Shown: positions 15,821-24,318 of the stretch, piece after piece | Layout: the number at the start of each line of letters is the position of its first letter | Numbering within the stretch: the first letter of the stretch is position 1 | From: Crocosphaera sp. | GTDB lineage: Bacteria; Cyanobacteriota; Cyanobacteriia; Cyanobacteriales; Microcystaceae | Reading direction: 5' to 3' | Assembly: GCA_030065205.1 (NCBI GenBank) | Contig: JASJDN010000047.1 | Location: 1 to 44,944, forward strand | DNA: 44,944 nt | Notes under the pieces: generated by a model | What the model saw: the letters and a program-made list of their open reading frames with translations, nothing else | The model's database searches: none | What the model was told of the DNA's origin: nothing | Position numbers and translations under genes: made by a program

Positions 15821-16123
15821 ATGTCAGAAGAAAGATTTAGTCGTATTGAAGAATTAATTATGGCACTTTCTAATAATATGATTGAATTTCGTCGTAATGT
15901 CGAACATCGCTTTGACTATTTAGAAAGCAGAATTAAAACCATTGAATTAGATGTTGAACCCGATGGTAGAATTTCAGAAGGTTTTGATCGTTTAAGTCAA
16001 GATATAGATTCTCTTGAGAAAAGATTAGATAAAATTGAACATGGACAAAACCAAATTAAAGCAAGTCTTGATGTTATCTTACGTCATATTACAGGGTATG
16101 GACAGGATACAGATCAAACTTAA
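15821..16123 (+). CDS. Small coiled-coil protein
   Basis: 100 residues, charged and almost entirely helical. Heptad-like spacing of hydrophobic residues runs from about residue 5 to 90 (FSRIEELIMALSNNMIEF, then LESRIKTIELDVEP, LSQDIDSLEKRLDKIEHGQ and IKASLDVILRHI). It is soluble with no membrane segment. Similar short coiled-coil proteins are common in cyanobacteria beside toxin-antitoxin and xis-type genes. A GGAAAT ribosome site precedes the ATG. It stands 71 bases after xisI and 30 bases before mcrC, so it probably belongs to the same transcription unit and could be an assembly or bridging factor for McrC. No function can be assigned. Confidence 0.75.
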   Translation: MSEERFSRIEELIMALSNNMIEFRRNVEHRFDYLESRIKTIELDVEPDGRISEGFDRLSQDIDSLEKRLDKIEHGQNQIKASLDVILRHITGYGQDTDQT

Positions 16124-16153
16124 TAACATTAAATTCATGTTCATATATCATTT

Positions 16154-17338
16154 ATGAATACAATAACCCTCACTGAATATAAACCCTGTAATATTTCTCG
16201 TGATAAAATTACACAAGAGATTATTGATGAGTTAAAAAATAACTATAAGGGTAAATTTAAAATTAATCTAAAATACACAAAAAAAGGGGATCAATGGGAA
16301 ATTATTTCTCAAGGATGGGTAGGTTATATCCCCATTAATAATGACTGGAATTTTTACATTAAACCGAAAGTTCCAATTACTAATATTTTCAAGATGTTAG
16401 AATATGCTTATAACCTCAAAAGTTTTCAATTTTTAGACGGTTTAATAAGTTGTGATAGCTTACCCGACTTTTATAACCGTCTAGCAACTATTTTTGCTCA
16501 TCGTATCTTAAACCGTATCCAAAAAGGACTTTATTCAACTTATGTTAAACAGTCACAAGAATTAAGTTATGTCAAGGGAAAAATAGACATTAAAACCATG
16601 CTTAAACATCCCTGGAAACCTAAACTAACTTGTCAGTATGATAACTTTACCCAAGACATAGAAGATAATCAGATTTTACTGTGGACAATATATATAATAA
16701 GTCGTCAAGAAATTTGTCAAGAAAATACTCGTATTTTAATCAGAAAAGTTTATCACGCATTACAAGGTTATCTAACCCTATTACCCTTTACAGCAAATGA
16801 TTGTATTAACCGAAACTATAACCGTCTCAATGAAGATTATCACTGTTTACATTCTCTGTGTCGCTTTTTTCTAGAGAATACAACCCCTAGTCATGAAAAA
16901 GGAAATCATAATAGCTTACCTTTTTTAGTTAATATGAATCAATTGTATGAACAATTTATCGCAGCATGGTTAAAACAACATCTTCCCCCACACTTAGGAA
17001 TTAAAACACAACATCGGGTAGAATATGATAACTTTAGTTTCAAAATTGATTTAATTATCTATAATAAAAACACACAGCAAAATTTATATGTCTTGGATAC
17101 GAAATATAAAACAGAAATAAAACAACCTGATATTTATCAAATCATTACCTATACCTTTGAACAAAACTGTAATCATGCTATTCTCATCACACCGACTATA
17201 AACAACGCTATTAATGATAAAATAAAAAACATTTATATTCGCAGTCTAAACTTTTCTTTAGATGATGATATAGAAGTATCCGGAAAAAACTTCTTACAAC
17301 AATTAATGAATATCAATTTAAACGCATATAAAAATTAG
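16154..17338 (+). CDS. mcrC: McrC-family nuclease subunit
   Basis: 394 residues, within the range of McrC (about 350-450). The N-terminal beta-rich part (WEIISQGWVGYIPINNDWNF) and the following LEYAYNLKSF and LATIFAHRILNRIQKGLY segments are the McrBC subunit C pattern. A PD-(D/E)xK nuclease lies near the C-terminus: E266, D299 (FSFKIDLII) and D315-x-K317 (LYVLDTKYK). McrC provides the stalk that activates McrB GTP hydrolysis and the nuclease that cuts DNA carrying modified bases. It lies 1.4 kb from mcrB, separated by the MITE-like repeat, xisH, xisI and the coiled-coil gene, all on one strand. Codon use is AT-rich, like the rest of the island. Confidence 0.9.
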   Translation: MNTITLTEYKPCNISRDKITQEIIDELKNNYKGKFKINLKYTKKGDQWEIISQGWVGYIPINNDWNFYIKPKVPITNIFKMLEYAYNLKSFQFLDGLISCDSLPDFYNRLATIFAHRILNRIQKGLYSTYVKQSQELSYVKGKIDIKTMLKHPWKPKLTCQYDNFTQDIEDNQILLWTIYIISRQEICQENTRILIRKVYHALQGYLTLLPFTANDCINRNYNRLNEDYHCLHSLCRFFLENTTPSHEKGNHNSLPFLVNMNQLYEQFIAAWLKQHLPPHLGIKTQHRVEYDNFSFKIDLIIYNKNTQQNLYVLDTKYKTEIKQPDIYQIITYTFEQNCNHAILITPTINNAINDKIKNIYIRSLNFSLDDDIEVSGKNFLQQLMNINLNAYKN

Positions 17339-17395
17339 TGGTGAGGGATGACCTCCCACTAATATTACTCAAGAAAATAATAAAGCAAACGATAT

Positions 17396-17896
17396 TTATG
17401 GTGATAATTGTTGTTTTAACGCTTCCAAACTAGCCCAACGACCATCAATAATAGGAGGATTCTCGTCATTTTTGGGCGTTGGGGGTTGACACTCTTTGCC
17501 ACATAATTGTCTTAAAGGAACTGCTAAAGATAACTGTTCAAAAAGCCAACTTTGAGGATCAAAATGACCTTCTGGGGATAACGTTTCTGATAAATCTTCC
17601 CAAGCAATTTCCCTTTCTTGGGGATAATTTTGTATATCTATATCTTTATCTAACCAAATAATTTCCGACGTATCGAGACTCAGACGACGATTATACTGTT
17701 GTAAACAACGATCGCAAGTTAAGGTAATAATGGTTTCTCCTTTGACACTCACCTCCAAAAAAGTTCCCCCATGACGAACCATCATTTTTCCCCTAAAAGG
17801 GGTTAACGTTTCAAGTTCAGGGATAAAATCATCAAAAAGAAGGGTCTGTGTTCTATTGGGGGCCTGGAGTAAATGGGGAATATAAATCGCTTGCAT
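17396..17896 (-). CDS. yceD: YceD/DUF177 family protein
   Basis: 166 residues. The family core is present: the CDRCL motif (about residue 60) preceded by VKGETIITLTCDRC and followed by the acidic DTSEIIWLDKD segment, then a conserved C-terminal pair of cysteines (LCGKECQPP). YceD proteins affect 23S rRNA accumulation in bacteria and plastids, and in many bacteria the gene precedes rpmF. Here rpmF is not adjacent: yceD follows birA at 34 bases on the same strand. It is the first household gene after the accessory island and is convergent with mcrC. Confidence 0.85.
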   Translation of the reverse strand: MQAIYIPHLLQAPNRTQTLLFDDFIPELETLTPFRGKMMVRHGGTFLEVSVKGETIITLTCDRCLQQYNRRLSLDTSEIIWLDKDIDIQNYPQEREIAWEDLSETLSPEGHFDPQSWLFEQLSLAVPLRQLCGKECQPPTPKNDENPPIIDGRWASLEALKQQLSP

Positions 17897-17930
17897 AATC
17901 TGACTTCTTCCTCTTCTTAGTTGTTTCTAG

Positions 17931-18743
17931 TTAGGGTTTTGACTCCCCTTGTCCATAACCAAGGGATAGGGTTCCTGGTGGTAATTTTAGGGTGGTTTTA
18001 GACCCTGATGACTGTAACGTAACCTTTAACTCTCCTTGAGTGGTAACACCGATGATAGTTCCTCTTACCCCTTCAATGATAACGGTACGCCCGACACTCT
18101 CCAATATTTCTACATAATTTCTCAGCAAAACGTCAATCCCCTCCTGCTGATACGAGTCATAACCCTGAAATACGCCATTAATGGTAATAGCGGCTAAAGT
18201 TTCTAAACTGTCAATATCGTGGGGGTGAGGGTAGGATTGAATGGTGATACCTGGATCTGGAACCGCATTAGACCAATTAATTCCCACACCAACGACACTA
18301 TGTGTGATTGTTCCTTGTTGAATGCGGGTTTCACTTTTGATTCCCCCTAACTTTCGTCCTTCTAAGAGTAAATCATTGGGCCATTTTAGGGTGACAGGGA
18401 GTCCATATTGACCTAGACTTTGAGCAATACCCCACGCCGTAAATAGGGTCAGATGAGGGGCATTTTCAGCCAAAAGATTAAGGGTTAAACCAATAGATAG
18501 ATACAGTCCTCCCACAGAAGAAACCCAGGTCTTTCCCCATTGTCCTCGTCCTGCGGTTTGTTGAGTGGCGATCGCTATTAAAGGGAAAGGGTTACCCTCT
18601 GCTAATAAGTCCCAGGCCAGTTGGTTGGTGGAGGTAACCGTATCAAAAACAAACAGGGGATAGGATGGATATTTTAAACGGAATTTAATTTTGAGAGGAT
18701 CAAGACTCATTTTTTCCCTTAGCCAAAAACTAAGCCCATTCAT
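17931..18743 (-). CDS. birA: Biotin-[acetyl-CoA-carboxylase] ligase
   Basis: 270 residues. It attaches biotin, through biotinyl-AMP, to the biotin carrier protein of acetyl-CoA carboxylase for fatty acid synthesis. Motifs seen are the adenylate-binding glycine loop GRGQWGKTW (about residue 66), KWPNDLLLEGRKLGGIKSE (about 120-138) and GVGINW (about 152). The C-terminal SH3-like domain is present (VRGTIIGVTTQGELKVTL). There is no N-terminal helix-turn-helix, so it is a monofunctional ligase and not a repressor of biotin synthesis. yceD follows at 34 bases, probably in one operon. Confidence 0.95.
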   Translation of the reverse strand: MNGLSFWLREKMSLDPLKIKFRLKYPSYPLFVFDTVTSTNQLAWDLLAEGNPFPLIAIATQQTAGRGQWGKTWVSSVGGLYLSIGLTLNLLAENAPHLTLFTAWGIAQSLGQYGLPVTLKWPNDLLLEGRKLGGIKSETRIQQGTITHSVVGVGINWSNAVPDPGITIQSYPHPHDIDSLETLAAITINGVFQGYDSYQQEGIDVLLRNYVEILESVGRTVIIEGVRGTIIGVTTQGELKVTLQSSGSKTTLKLPPGTLSLGYGQGESKP

Positions 18744-18872
18744 TGCACATGCTATCTGGGATCATTTGTTTAATATTAGCACGAATAACTGTCATTATTT
18801 TCTGCTTTTTTAGCATCAATTTCCAATTAATGAAAACTTATTAGGATTCTAGAGAAGGTTTTAGTAATTGGC

Positions 18873-19976
18873 TTACTCTTTATCATCTAAGGAAAACAAA
18901 TTGAAGTAATCACCGTAAAAGCTCGATATATTTCTTAATAGCTTTCCTCGAAAATCATTGTATACTTCGGTAATTAAAGAAGAATTATTTTGTCTGATCC
19001 AAGCCATGAATTCTTGTTCCGTTTCAGGAAGAGCTAAACACCTTAAAGTTAATAGTTTAATCATCATTGGTGGAGCAATTTCTTTGGTTAATGCCATGCT
19101 TGCCCCGAAATCATCAAAAATTTTGTGCCAGTATTGGTCTGTTAAACCACTTTTTGTCACTTCTCTCATGAAAGCAGTTAAAGCAGTTAAACTAAAAGCT
19201 TCTTGATAAATTAAGCGTTTAATTATTTCCTTAATTTTGTCTTCATCAATGATAATACTATTCGGATTGATAGCAATATGTTCTCTAGTAATGACTTCTT
19301 TAATTTCTTCCTCATAACAAGTATGAATAACTTGAAATGACCGACATTTTTGTAAATTGACAGCTTGATATGCAAAAGAAACTGGGTTATCGGTAAGATT
19401 AGCCAAGTATTCTGCTCGTTGGTAAACGGCTGTCAATACTAATTTTTGGGTTAAAATCATGGGAGTATTTTCTTTGTCTTCTTGGCTTAATTCTTGTCTA
19501 ATATTTTTAGTTAAAAAGACTTTTTCTAGTGAAAACAAAAATAATTCATGGGTTTTTTCATTTAATGCTTGAAAAGGGTTAAAAATAGGATAAGCATCAA
19601 ATAATAAATATTGGCTTTGAACCCAGTTCACTAAATGCTCTAATGTGTTTCCTGGTGTGACAAAAAAACGGGAGACGGGTATTAATTCATCGTGGATAGT
19701 CTTGACTAAGTTATTGATAGCAACTACTGACCAATTACCGTCGATACCAGGAATTAAACGACCGATAATTGTTGGTTCAGTTTCAGTTCCAGTGGCTGAG
19801 AAAAAATCATTAGCGATCGCTCTTTCGACTAAATACGGGATTTTTTCATCGGGAAAGGAAACATTCATCCACTTTTGAGCAAGGGAAACGATTCCACTTC
19901 CTGTTTCAGTTGAATCGAGATGTACTCCTATACTGAATTCATGAATAGGAATAGAGTTATTATTTAATTTTTTCAT
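18873..19976 (-). CDS. Hypothetical protein, mostly helical
   Basis: 367 residues, soluble, no signal peptide or membrane segment. I do not recognise a family. The N-terminal third (residues 8-60, HEFSIGVHLDSTETGSGIVS onwards) is mixed alpha/beta and ends in an IIGRLIPGIDGNWSVVAINNL strand pair. The remainder is helical. The IGV...GSGIVSLAQKW start is faintly like N-terminal domains of GTPase-associated proteins in bacterial conflict systems, but the match is too weak to call. It lies downstream of the CHASE2 kinase and response regulator on the same strand but after a 380-base spacer with its own promoter-like site, so it may be transcribed separately. Confidence 0.6.
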   Translation of the reverse strand: MKKLNNNSIPIHEFSIGVHLDSTETGSGIVSLAQKWMNVSFPDEKIPYLVERAIANDFFSATGTETEPTIIGRLIPGIDGNWSVVAINNLVKTIHDELIPVSRFFVTPGNTLEHLVNWVQSQYLLFDAYPIFNPFQALNEKTHELFLFSLEKVFLTKNIRQELSQEDKENTPMILTQKLVLTAVYQRAEYLANLTDNPVSFAYQAVNLQKCRSFQVIHTCYEEEIKEVITREHIAINPNSIIIDEDKIKEIIKRLIYQEAFSLTALTAFMREVTKSGLTDQYWHKIFDDFGASMALTKEIAPPMMIKLLTLRCLALPETEQEFMAWIRQNNSSLITEVYNDFRGKLLRNISSFYGDYFNLFSLDDKE

Positions 19977-20070
19977 TATTAATTGAGAACCTTACTAATG
20001 AGTTTCCAGACTATAAAAAAGATGGGTGCTATTTTTAAGTTTTATGGGTGCATTAGGAGCAACTACGTTT

Positions 20071-20264
20071 TAGTAAGGGAAACAAAGCCCTGTTTTTTTT
20101 GTTTTGATGAATGGTAAATATCACGCTACATCTCCTTATGCTCTGAAACAACTTGGTTTCTAAAGCAGCTTAAGAAACAACAACAGTGCAGCAAATTTCC
20201 ATGATTGAAAGGAAGAATTTTTGCGCCATAAGGAGAAGGCACAGCAAAGGGCAGGGTTTGTGCT
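20071..20264 (-). other. Structured non-coding stretch (possible leader RNA or MITE)
   Basis: Nested inverted repeats are visible. An outer pair is ACAAAGCCCTG (about 20083) with CAGGGTTTGT (about 20252). An inner 10-bp perfect pair is TCTCCTTATG (20131-20140) with CATAAGGAGA (20227-20236). A central hairpin is GTTTCT/AGAAAC (20156-20178). On the plus strand AGGG-N8-CCCTG is followed by eight Ts. The stretch lies in the 380-base gap between two minus-strand genes. It could be the structured 5' leader of the gene at 19976, a small RNA, or a non-autonomous repeat. A 45-codon frame on the minus strand (ATG near 20269) crosses it but has no support. Confidence 0.4.
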
Positions 20265-20295
20265 ATCATAAATATTAAAGAAATATTGTTCTAGT

Positions 20296-20315
20296 AGTGG
20301 TCATTATACACCACT
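20296..20315 (-). promoter_or_regulatory. Consensus -10 (TATAAT) inside a perfect dyad
   Basis: On the minus strand AGTGGT-GTATAATG-ACCACT places a perfect TATAAT (20308-20303) exactly between the arms of a 6-bp inverted repeat. A TTTGGT about 21 bases upstream is a poor -35. A repressor bound to the dyad would cover the -10 box. Transcription from here would run through 20264-20071 into the gene at 19976. Confidence 0.45.
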
Positions 20316-20356
20316 TTCTTAAAAATTTAACCAAACGATTCTAGAAATACAGTCTA

Positions 20357-21280
20357 TCAAGCGTCAGAATCTTGTTGTTCTTTACGCTTCATGGAACGAA
20401 AGACAACTGGTAAATCTCCGAAAGCTGAATCGGGTTTTTGTAATTCAGGAGGAAGTGTACCGACAAATTCCTTTCGTATATATTTCCATTGGAATTTTCC
20501 ACATTCAGACCAACGTAAAAAATGATATTGATAAATTTTGCCATTTTTCTGAGGAATATCCCTAATTTCAAGTTTTAGGTCATTAATTTCCTCAACAGAG
20601 GGAATATCAGCGAAAAATCCTTCTAATTGTTGGTTTTTTAACCATTTTTTGAGGATATCTCTTTCAATCGCTTGGTTTAAAACTTTATCAATTTCTTCAG
20701 GAATCAGTTTCTTGAGTGAAACAAGAATATGAGCAGGAAAAAAAGGTAAAATCTCTTTGATCAAGTTGACTCGTAAATCATGGGATAACGTTTTAACTAA
20801 TTTACGAATGGTGTGATAGCCTACAGACTTTGATTCTTTGGTAACATCTGTATCTCCTGGTATTTCAATATGTCCACCAATGATGAACACATCAACAAGA
20901 TCCTTAATAACTCGAGAAGCTCGTGAGGATCTCTCTATGACTGTAATAACATTTTGTTGAGCTTGTATGGAAAACTTAGAGGCTAAGTCTGGATAGGCAG
21001 TATAGACTAGAATTGGCCGCTTAATAAAATGTTGATTAAGACTATTAGCAAACTTGACACCATCAATTTTCGTCTTATCCATCCGTAAATCTAACAAAAT
21101 AAGACAAATTTCTTGTTGAGTATCTTCTTTGAGGATTTTTAAACCTTCTTCTCCACTTGCTGCGAATTCAAGGGTGTATAGGTTTTGTTCAATGGCTTCA
21201 CTGTACAAATCTAAATAGTCATCTTGTCGCTCTTCAATTTTATCGTCAATAATTAACAGTTTACGCATTGAGTTTCGCAT
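20357..21280 (-). CDS. Response regulator with REC domain and novel C-terminal domain
   Basis: 307 residues. The REC receiver at 1-130 has the acidic pair D12/D13 (LLIIDDK), the phosphorylation site D64 (LILLDLRMD) and T94 (ILVYTAY). The usual lysine of the fifth strand is missing: that place reads VITVIERSS (about 111-119), so phosphorylation switching may be altered. Residues about 150-307 form no DNA-binding or enzyme domain that I know; they contain helical segments and a Trp-rich piece (YHFLRWSECGKFQWKYIRKE). The gene is 14 bases after the CHASE2 kinase, so they are partners. ATG at 21268 (MRKLLIIDD) is an alternative start and removes four residues. Confidence 0.85.
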   Translation of the reverse strand: MRNSMRKLLIIDDKIEERQDDYLDLYSEAIEQNLYTLEFAASGEEGLKILKEDTQQEICLILLDLRMDKTKIDGVKFANSLNQHFIKRPILVYTAYPDLASKFSIQAQQNVITVIERSSRASRVIKDLVDVFIIGGHIEIPGDTDVTKESKSVGYHTIRKLVKTLSHDLRVNLIKEILPFFPAHILVSLKKLIPEEIDKVLNQAIERDILKKWLKNQQLEGFFADIPSVEEINDLKLEIRDIPQKNGKIYQYHFLRWSECGKFQWKYIRKEFVGTLPPELQKPDSAFGDLPVVFRSMKRKEQQDSDA

Positions 21281-21294
21281 TAAGCATCATATTT

Positions 21295-23418
21295 CTATTG
21301 TATGGGTAAAGGACAATATAACGGAAAAGTAATAGTAAAGCAGGTTAGTTCCTCACTTAGCGTAACTTCTATTGACGCATTGTAGTTGATATTTAAGAGG
21401 TCTTTGGTTAAGCTCAACCCTACTCCTGTTTGTTTATATTTCTTTTTAGTAGTAAATAATGGATTAAAAATTTGTTGAACAAATTCGGGTTTAATTCCAA
21501 TTCCATTGTCTTGAATAATGACTTGAAGCGTTTGCTCTAAATATTGAGTCTTGAGCCAAACTCTCGGAAGATAAGCGTCTAAATTTTTTTCTTTTTTTTC
21601 AAGGACAGCGTAATAAGCATTTTCAATTAAATTAACAAAAATGAATCGTAATTCTGAATGAACTCCCCAAAAAGATAATAAATTAGTCTCAAAATCTTCA
21701 ACAATACTAATGTCAAAATCATCTTGATTTTTAGAATAGATAAAATTATAAGTGGTTATTTGACTACATTCTCGTAACAATTCATTCAAATTAATTAAAC
21801 TAGGGTCTATAAAATCATCATTAGAATCTTCTCTAACAAAAGGAAAAAATCTAGTCATAAGGTCACTACTTTTGTCAAGAATTATCTCCATTTCTTGTAG
21901 GCGACTTAGTACATTTTTTCCTGAATTTAAAAGACTTTCAGTATAGTTTTCCCATTCATCTTCTGATAACACTTCTTCAAGTAAAGGTAGAACTTCAAAT
22001 AATTGTTCTTCTTGTTGATTAATCGTTTTTTGTATTCTATCAATTTTGCGATAAAAATCATCATATAAACCGATGATTTCATGTCGAACAAATGGAGATA
22101 ATTTCCCAAAAAAAGCTAATCTTTCTTGAGCTAGTAGGGTCTCTTGTAACTCCTTGACTTCAATTTTAAGTTGATTCTTATATTTTTGTTCCTGTTGTAA
22201 TTTTTCTTCTTTATATTTTAGTTGCTTTTGTTGTTCTTCTCGTACTTTTAATTCTAAACAAACTAAGCTACCAAAAAATATTGTAAAAGTGACTCCACGC
22301 CCGACAAACACAGAAGGAATCCAGGTTTTAGGGAATGCAGCTAAGCTTATGGTGTAAATGCTTAATAAGAATATTCCCCAAGTAATAGCGATACTGAAGA
22401 GATATTTAGCCCATTTTTTTGAAGGATCTAACTCTTCACATAACCATAAAACTATTATTCCTGAAGCGATTAACCAGCCATATAAATATAGATACTCTAT
22501 TGGATCACTCCAAGTTTGGACAAAGGGAACCTCCCCTTGTTGCAGAATATTACTAACTATTATTCCTACTACTTCAGAACTATGTAAAAAGCTATAATTA
22601 TCTTCCGTATCATAAATAATAGGAGCTTTAAATATATTACGTTCTTTCATTTCTCCTATAATGATAATTTTCTTTGAAAAATTTGGAGAATGATGATTAA
22701 GAAAATCATCAAATGAATATTGCTCAAATCCTGTTTTAGCAGATAGGGGCCAAGAAATTAACACTGGAAAATTCATTAAATCATCAATAGAACTATGATA
22801 TCCACCATCATTTAATAAAGTTAATGGCTTAATTGTCGCTTGATTTCCATCAGGATAATTAATGGTGATTGAACCATTAATCATCTTTTTATTCTCCTTA
22901 ATAGAAGCTCCTGTATTTTTAAGATAGTGTTTAGCAATTTTCCAGACAATATGAGGTTTCTCTAAAGAATGCTTATAAAGTGTAATTTTCCGAGTTATGT
23001 TATCAGGCTCTCTAGGTATTTTATCATCATTATCAGATTGAATTAAATTAGGCATCAATTGTAGCTGTTTTGTTAATAGTTCCCTTTGTGTTAAATTATC
23101 AGGTTTAGTATTTCTATCGAATAATAGCCCCACTGTTATTGGTTGGGTTTTTTGTACTTTTTCTAATACTCTCCTCAAAATTTCATCCGAGGGTGATTCA
23201 CCATATTTTTGAGCATCTTGATCCGTATATCCTATAATGACAATACGCTCATCCCAAGTGGCGATCGCACGCTTGGTGAAAAAATAATCGTAGCGTTTAA
23301 GCTCTAACGTCTCAAAACCCCCCATAAACCGAAGAATCGTTGTTGCAGTGGCCACTGTTGTTGTGATCGCTGCGATCGCTATTTTTCGATTGAGCCACCA
23401 AGGGGTATTAATGATCAC
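21295..23418 (-). CDS. CHASE2-domain sensor histidine kinase
   Basis: 707 residues. After an N-terminal membrane segment (about 12-32) comes an extracytoplasmic CHASE2 domain (about 40-300; RYDYFFTKRAIATWDERIVI, PITVGLLFDR, KKIIIIGE). Three membrane helices follow (about 310-395), then a coiled coil (395-435). The kinase core has H446 in the weak H-box FVRHEIIGL, N-box around N596-N600 (NLIENAYYAV), G1 DNGIGI (637-642), a TTKK lid and G2 TGVGLSL (664-670). The H-box is unlike the common S-x-x-x-H-E-x-R-T-P form: the histidine is followed by E-I-I. It signals through the regulator 14 bases downstream. The CHASE2 ligand is unknown. Confidence 0.9.
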   Translation of the reverse strand: MIINTPWWLNRKIAIAAITTTVATATTILRFMGGFETLELKRYDYFFTKRAIATWDERIVIIGYTDQDAQKYGESPSDEILRRVLEKVQKTQPITVGLLFDRNTKPDNLTQRELLTKQLQLMPNLIQSDNDDKIPREPDNITRKITLYKHSLEKPHIVWKIAKHYLKNTGASIKENKKMINGSITINYPDGNQATIKPLTLLNDGGYHSSIDDLMNFPVLISWPLSAKTGFEQYSFDDFLNHHSPNFSKKIIIIGEMKERNIFKAPIIYDTEDNYSFLHSSEVVGIIVSNILQQGEVPFVQTWSDPIEYLYLYGWLIASGIIVLWLCEELDPSKKWAKYLFSIAITWGIFLLSIYTISLAAFPKTWIPSVFVGRGVTFTIFFGSLVCLELKVREEQQKQLKYKEEKLQQEQKYKNQLKIEVKELQETLLAQERLAFFGKLSPFVRHEIIGLYDDFYRKIDRIQKTINQQEEQLFEVLPLLEEVLSEDEWENYTESLLNSGKNVLSRLQEMEIILDKSSDLMTRFFPFVREDSNDDFIDPSLINLNELLRECSQITTYNFIYSKNQDDFDISIVEDFETNLLSFWGVHSELRFIFVNLIENAYYAVLEKKEKNLDAYLPRVWLKTQYLEQTLQVIIQDNGIGIKPEFVQQIFNPLFTTKKKYKQTGVGLSLTKDLLNINYNASIEVTLSEELTCFTITFPLYCPLPIQ

Positions 23419-23514
23419 AGTATTAATTAATATACTTGTTCGTCTTGAAAAAGATAAAAAAAGCCGTTAGAATTAAAGTCAATTTCCCCTTAATTTTATC
23501 TTAAAGCTATTAAA

Positions 23515-24318
23515 ATGAACACCGTAAAAAAACTTATTAATTTATCCGTAATATCAACGATTTTTGTATCATTAAGTTTAGAAGCCCAAGCAATTTCTAT
23601 CGGATATTTTAATAATTCCGTGTATACATTTCCTGGTGATGGAATTAACCTAAGAAATGTCTTAACAAACGGAACAAATACGGTAACAGATTTTGATAGT
23701 TTAGACGCTTCAGTATGGCAACAAATAGCAGATAATAATCAAGTTATTGTTATTCCCAGTCTTTCTTTTGGTTCTCTAGCTCCTGACCTCTCTTCGGAAA
23801 CTCAAGCAGTGATTAGAAATTTCGTTGACAACGGAGGGGGTTTATTGATGGCAGGGGAGGTACAGGAAGTGATTCCTGTTTTTAATGATGTATTTGGGTT
23901 TAGTTTTGCAGAAGATTTTTGGGGAGGAGATACCTTATTAACAGAAGCAGCAGTAGGAACGATTTTTGAGTCTGCTCCTGATATGTTAGGGAGTCCTTTT
24001 CAAACAACAACAATGGCGTTAGATTCTTTACCAGCAAATAGTATTGTCTTCTATGATAATTTATTAAGTTCTCCCCCCGACGAACAAAATTCTACCAGTG
24101 TTTTTGTTACCCCATTTGGAATGGGGAATATTGCTTTTAATGGATATGATTATGGTGAGACTGAAGATGATACAGGTTGGCCAGAAGCAACAACGTTAAC
24201 CCTAGAATTTATTGCGGGAGAAACCAATATAGAATCTGTTCCTGAGCCTTCAACTTTTGTCGGTTTAATGATGACTGTAGGAATAAGCTCACTATCTTTA
24301 TTGAAAAAAGTCAATTAA
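23515..24318 (+). CDS. PEP-CTERM exported protein
   Basis: 267 residues. A Sec signal peptide covers about residues 1-27 (ending EAQA). The C-terminus carries the PEP-CTERM sorting tag: VPEPSTFVGLMMTVG, a hydrophobic helix and a short basic end (LLKKVN). Such proteins are exported and processed by exosortase, usually to the surface or matrix. The mature part looks like a ThuA/glutamine-amidotransferase-like flavodoxin fold (IVIPSLSFGSLAPDLS, then FVDNGGGLLMAGE, then GMGNIAFNGYDYG), but catalytic residues are not evident. It is divergent from the CHASE2 kinase gene and overlaps the convergent gene at 24315 by four bases. Confidence 0.88.
   Translation: MNTVKKLINLSVISTIFVSLSLEAQAISIGYFNNSVYTFPGDGINLRNVLTNGTNTVTDFDSLDASVWQQIADNNQVIVIPSLSFGSLAPDLSSETQAVIRNFVDNGGGLLMAGEVQEVIPVFNDVFGFSFAEDFWGGDTLLTEAAVGTIFESAPDMLGSPFQTTTMALDSLPANSIVFYDNLLSSPPDEQNSTSVFVTPFGMGNIAFNGYDYGETEDDTGWPEATTLTLEFIAGETNIESVPEPSTFVGLMMTVGISSLSLLKKVN

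Noticed and set aside
20136..20270. 45-codon minus-strand frame across the structured spacer
   Set aside because: The sequence is explained by inverted repeats; the peptide has a Cys run and no ribosome site.
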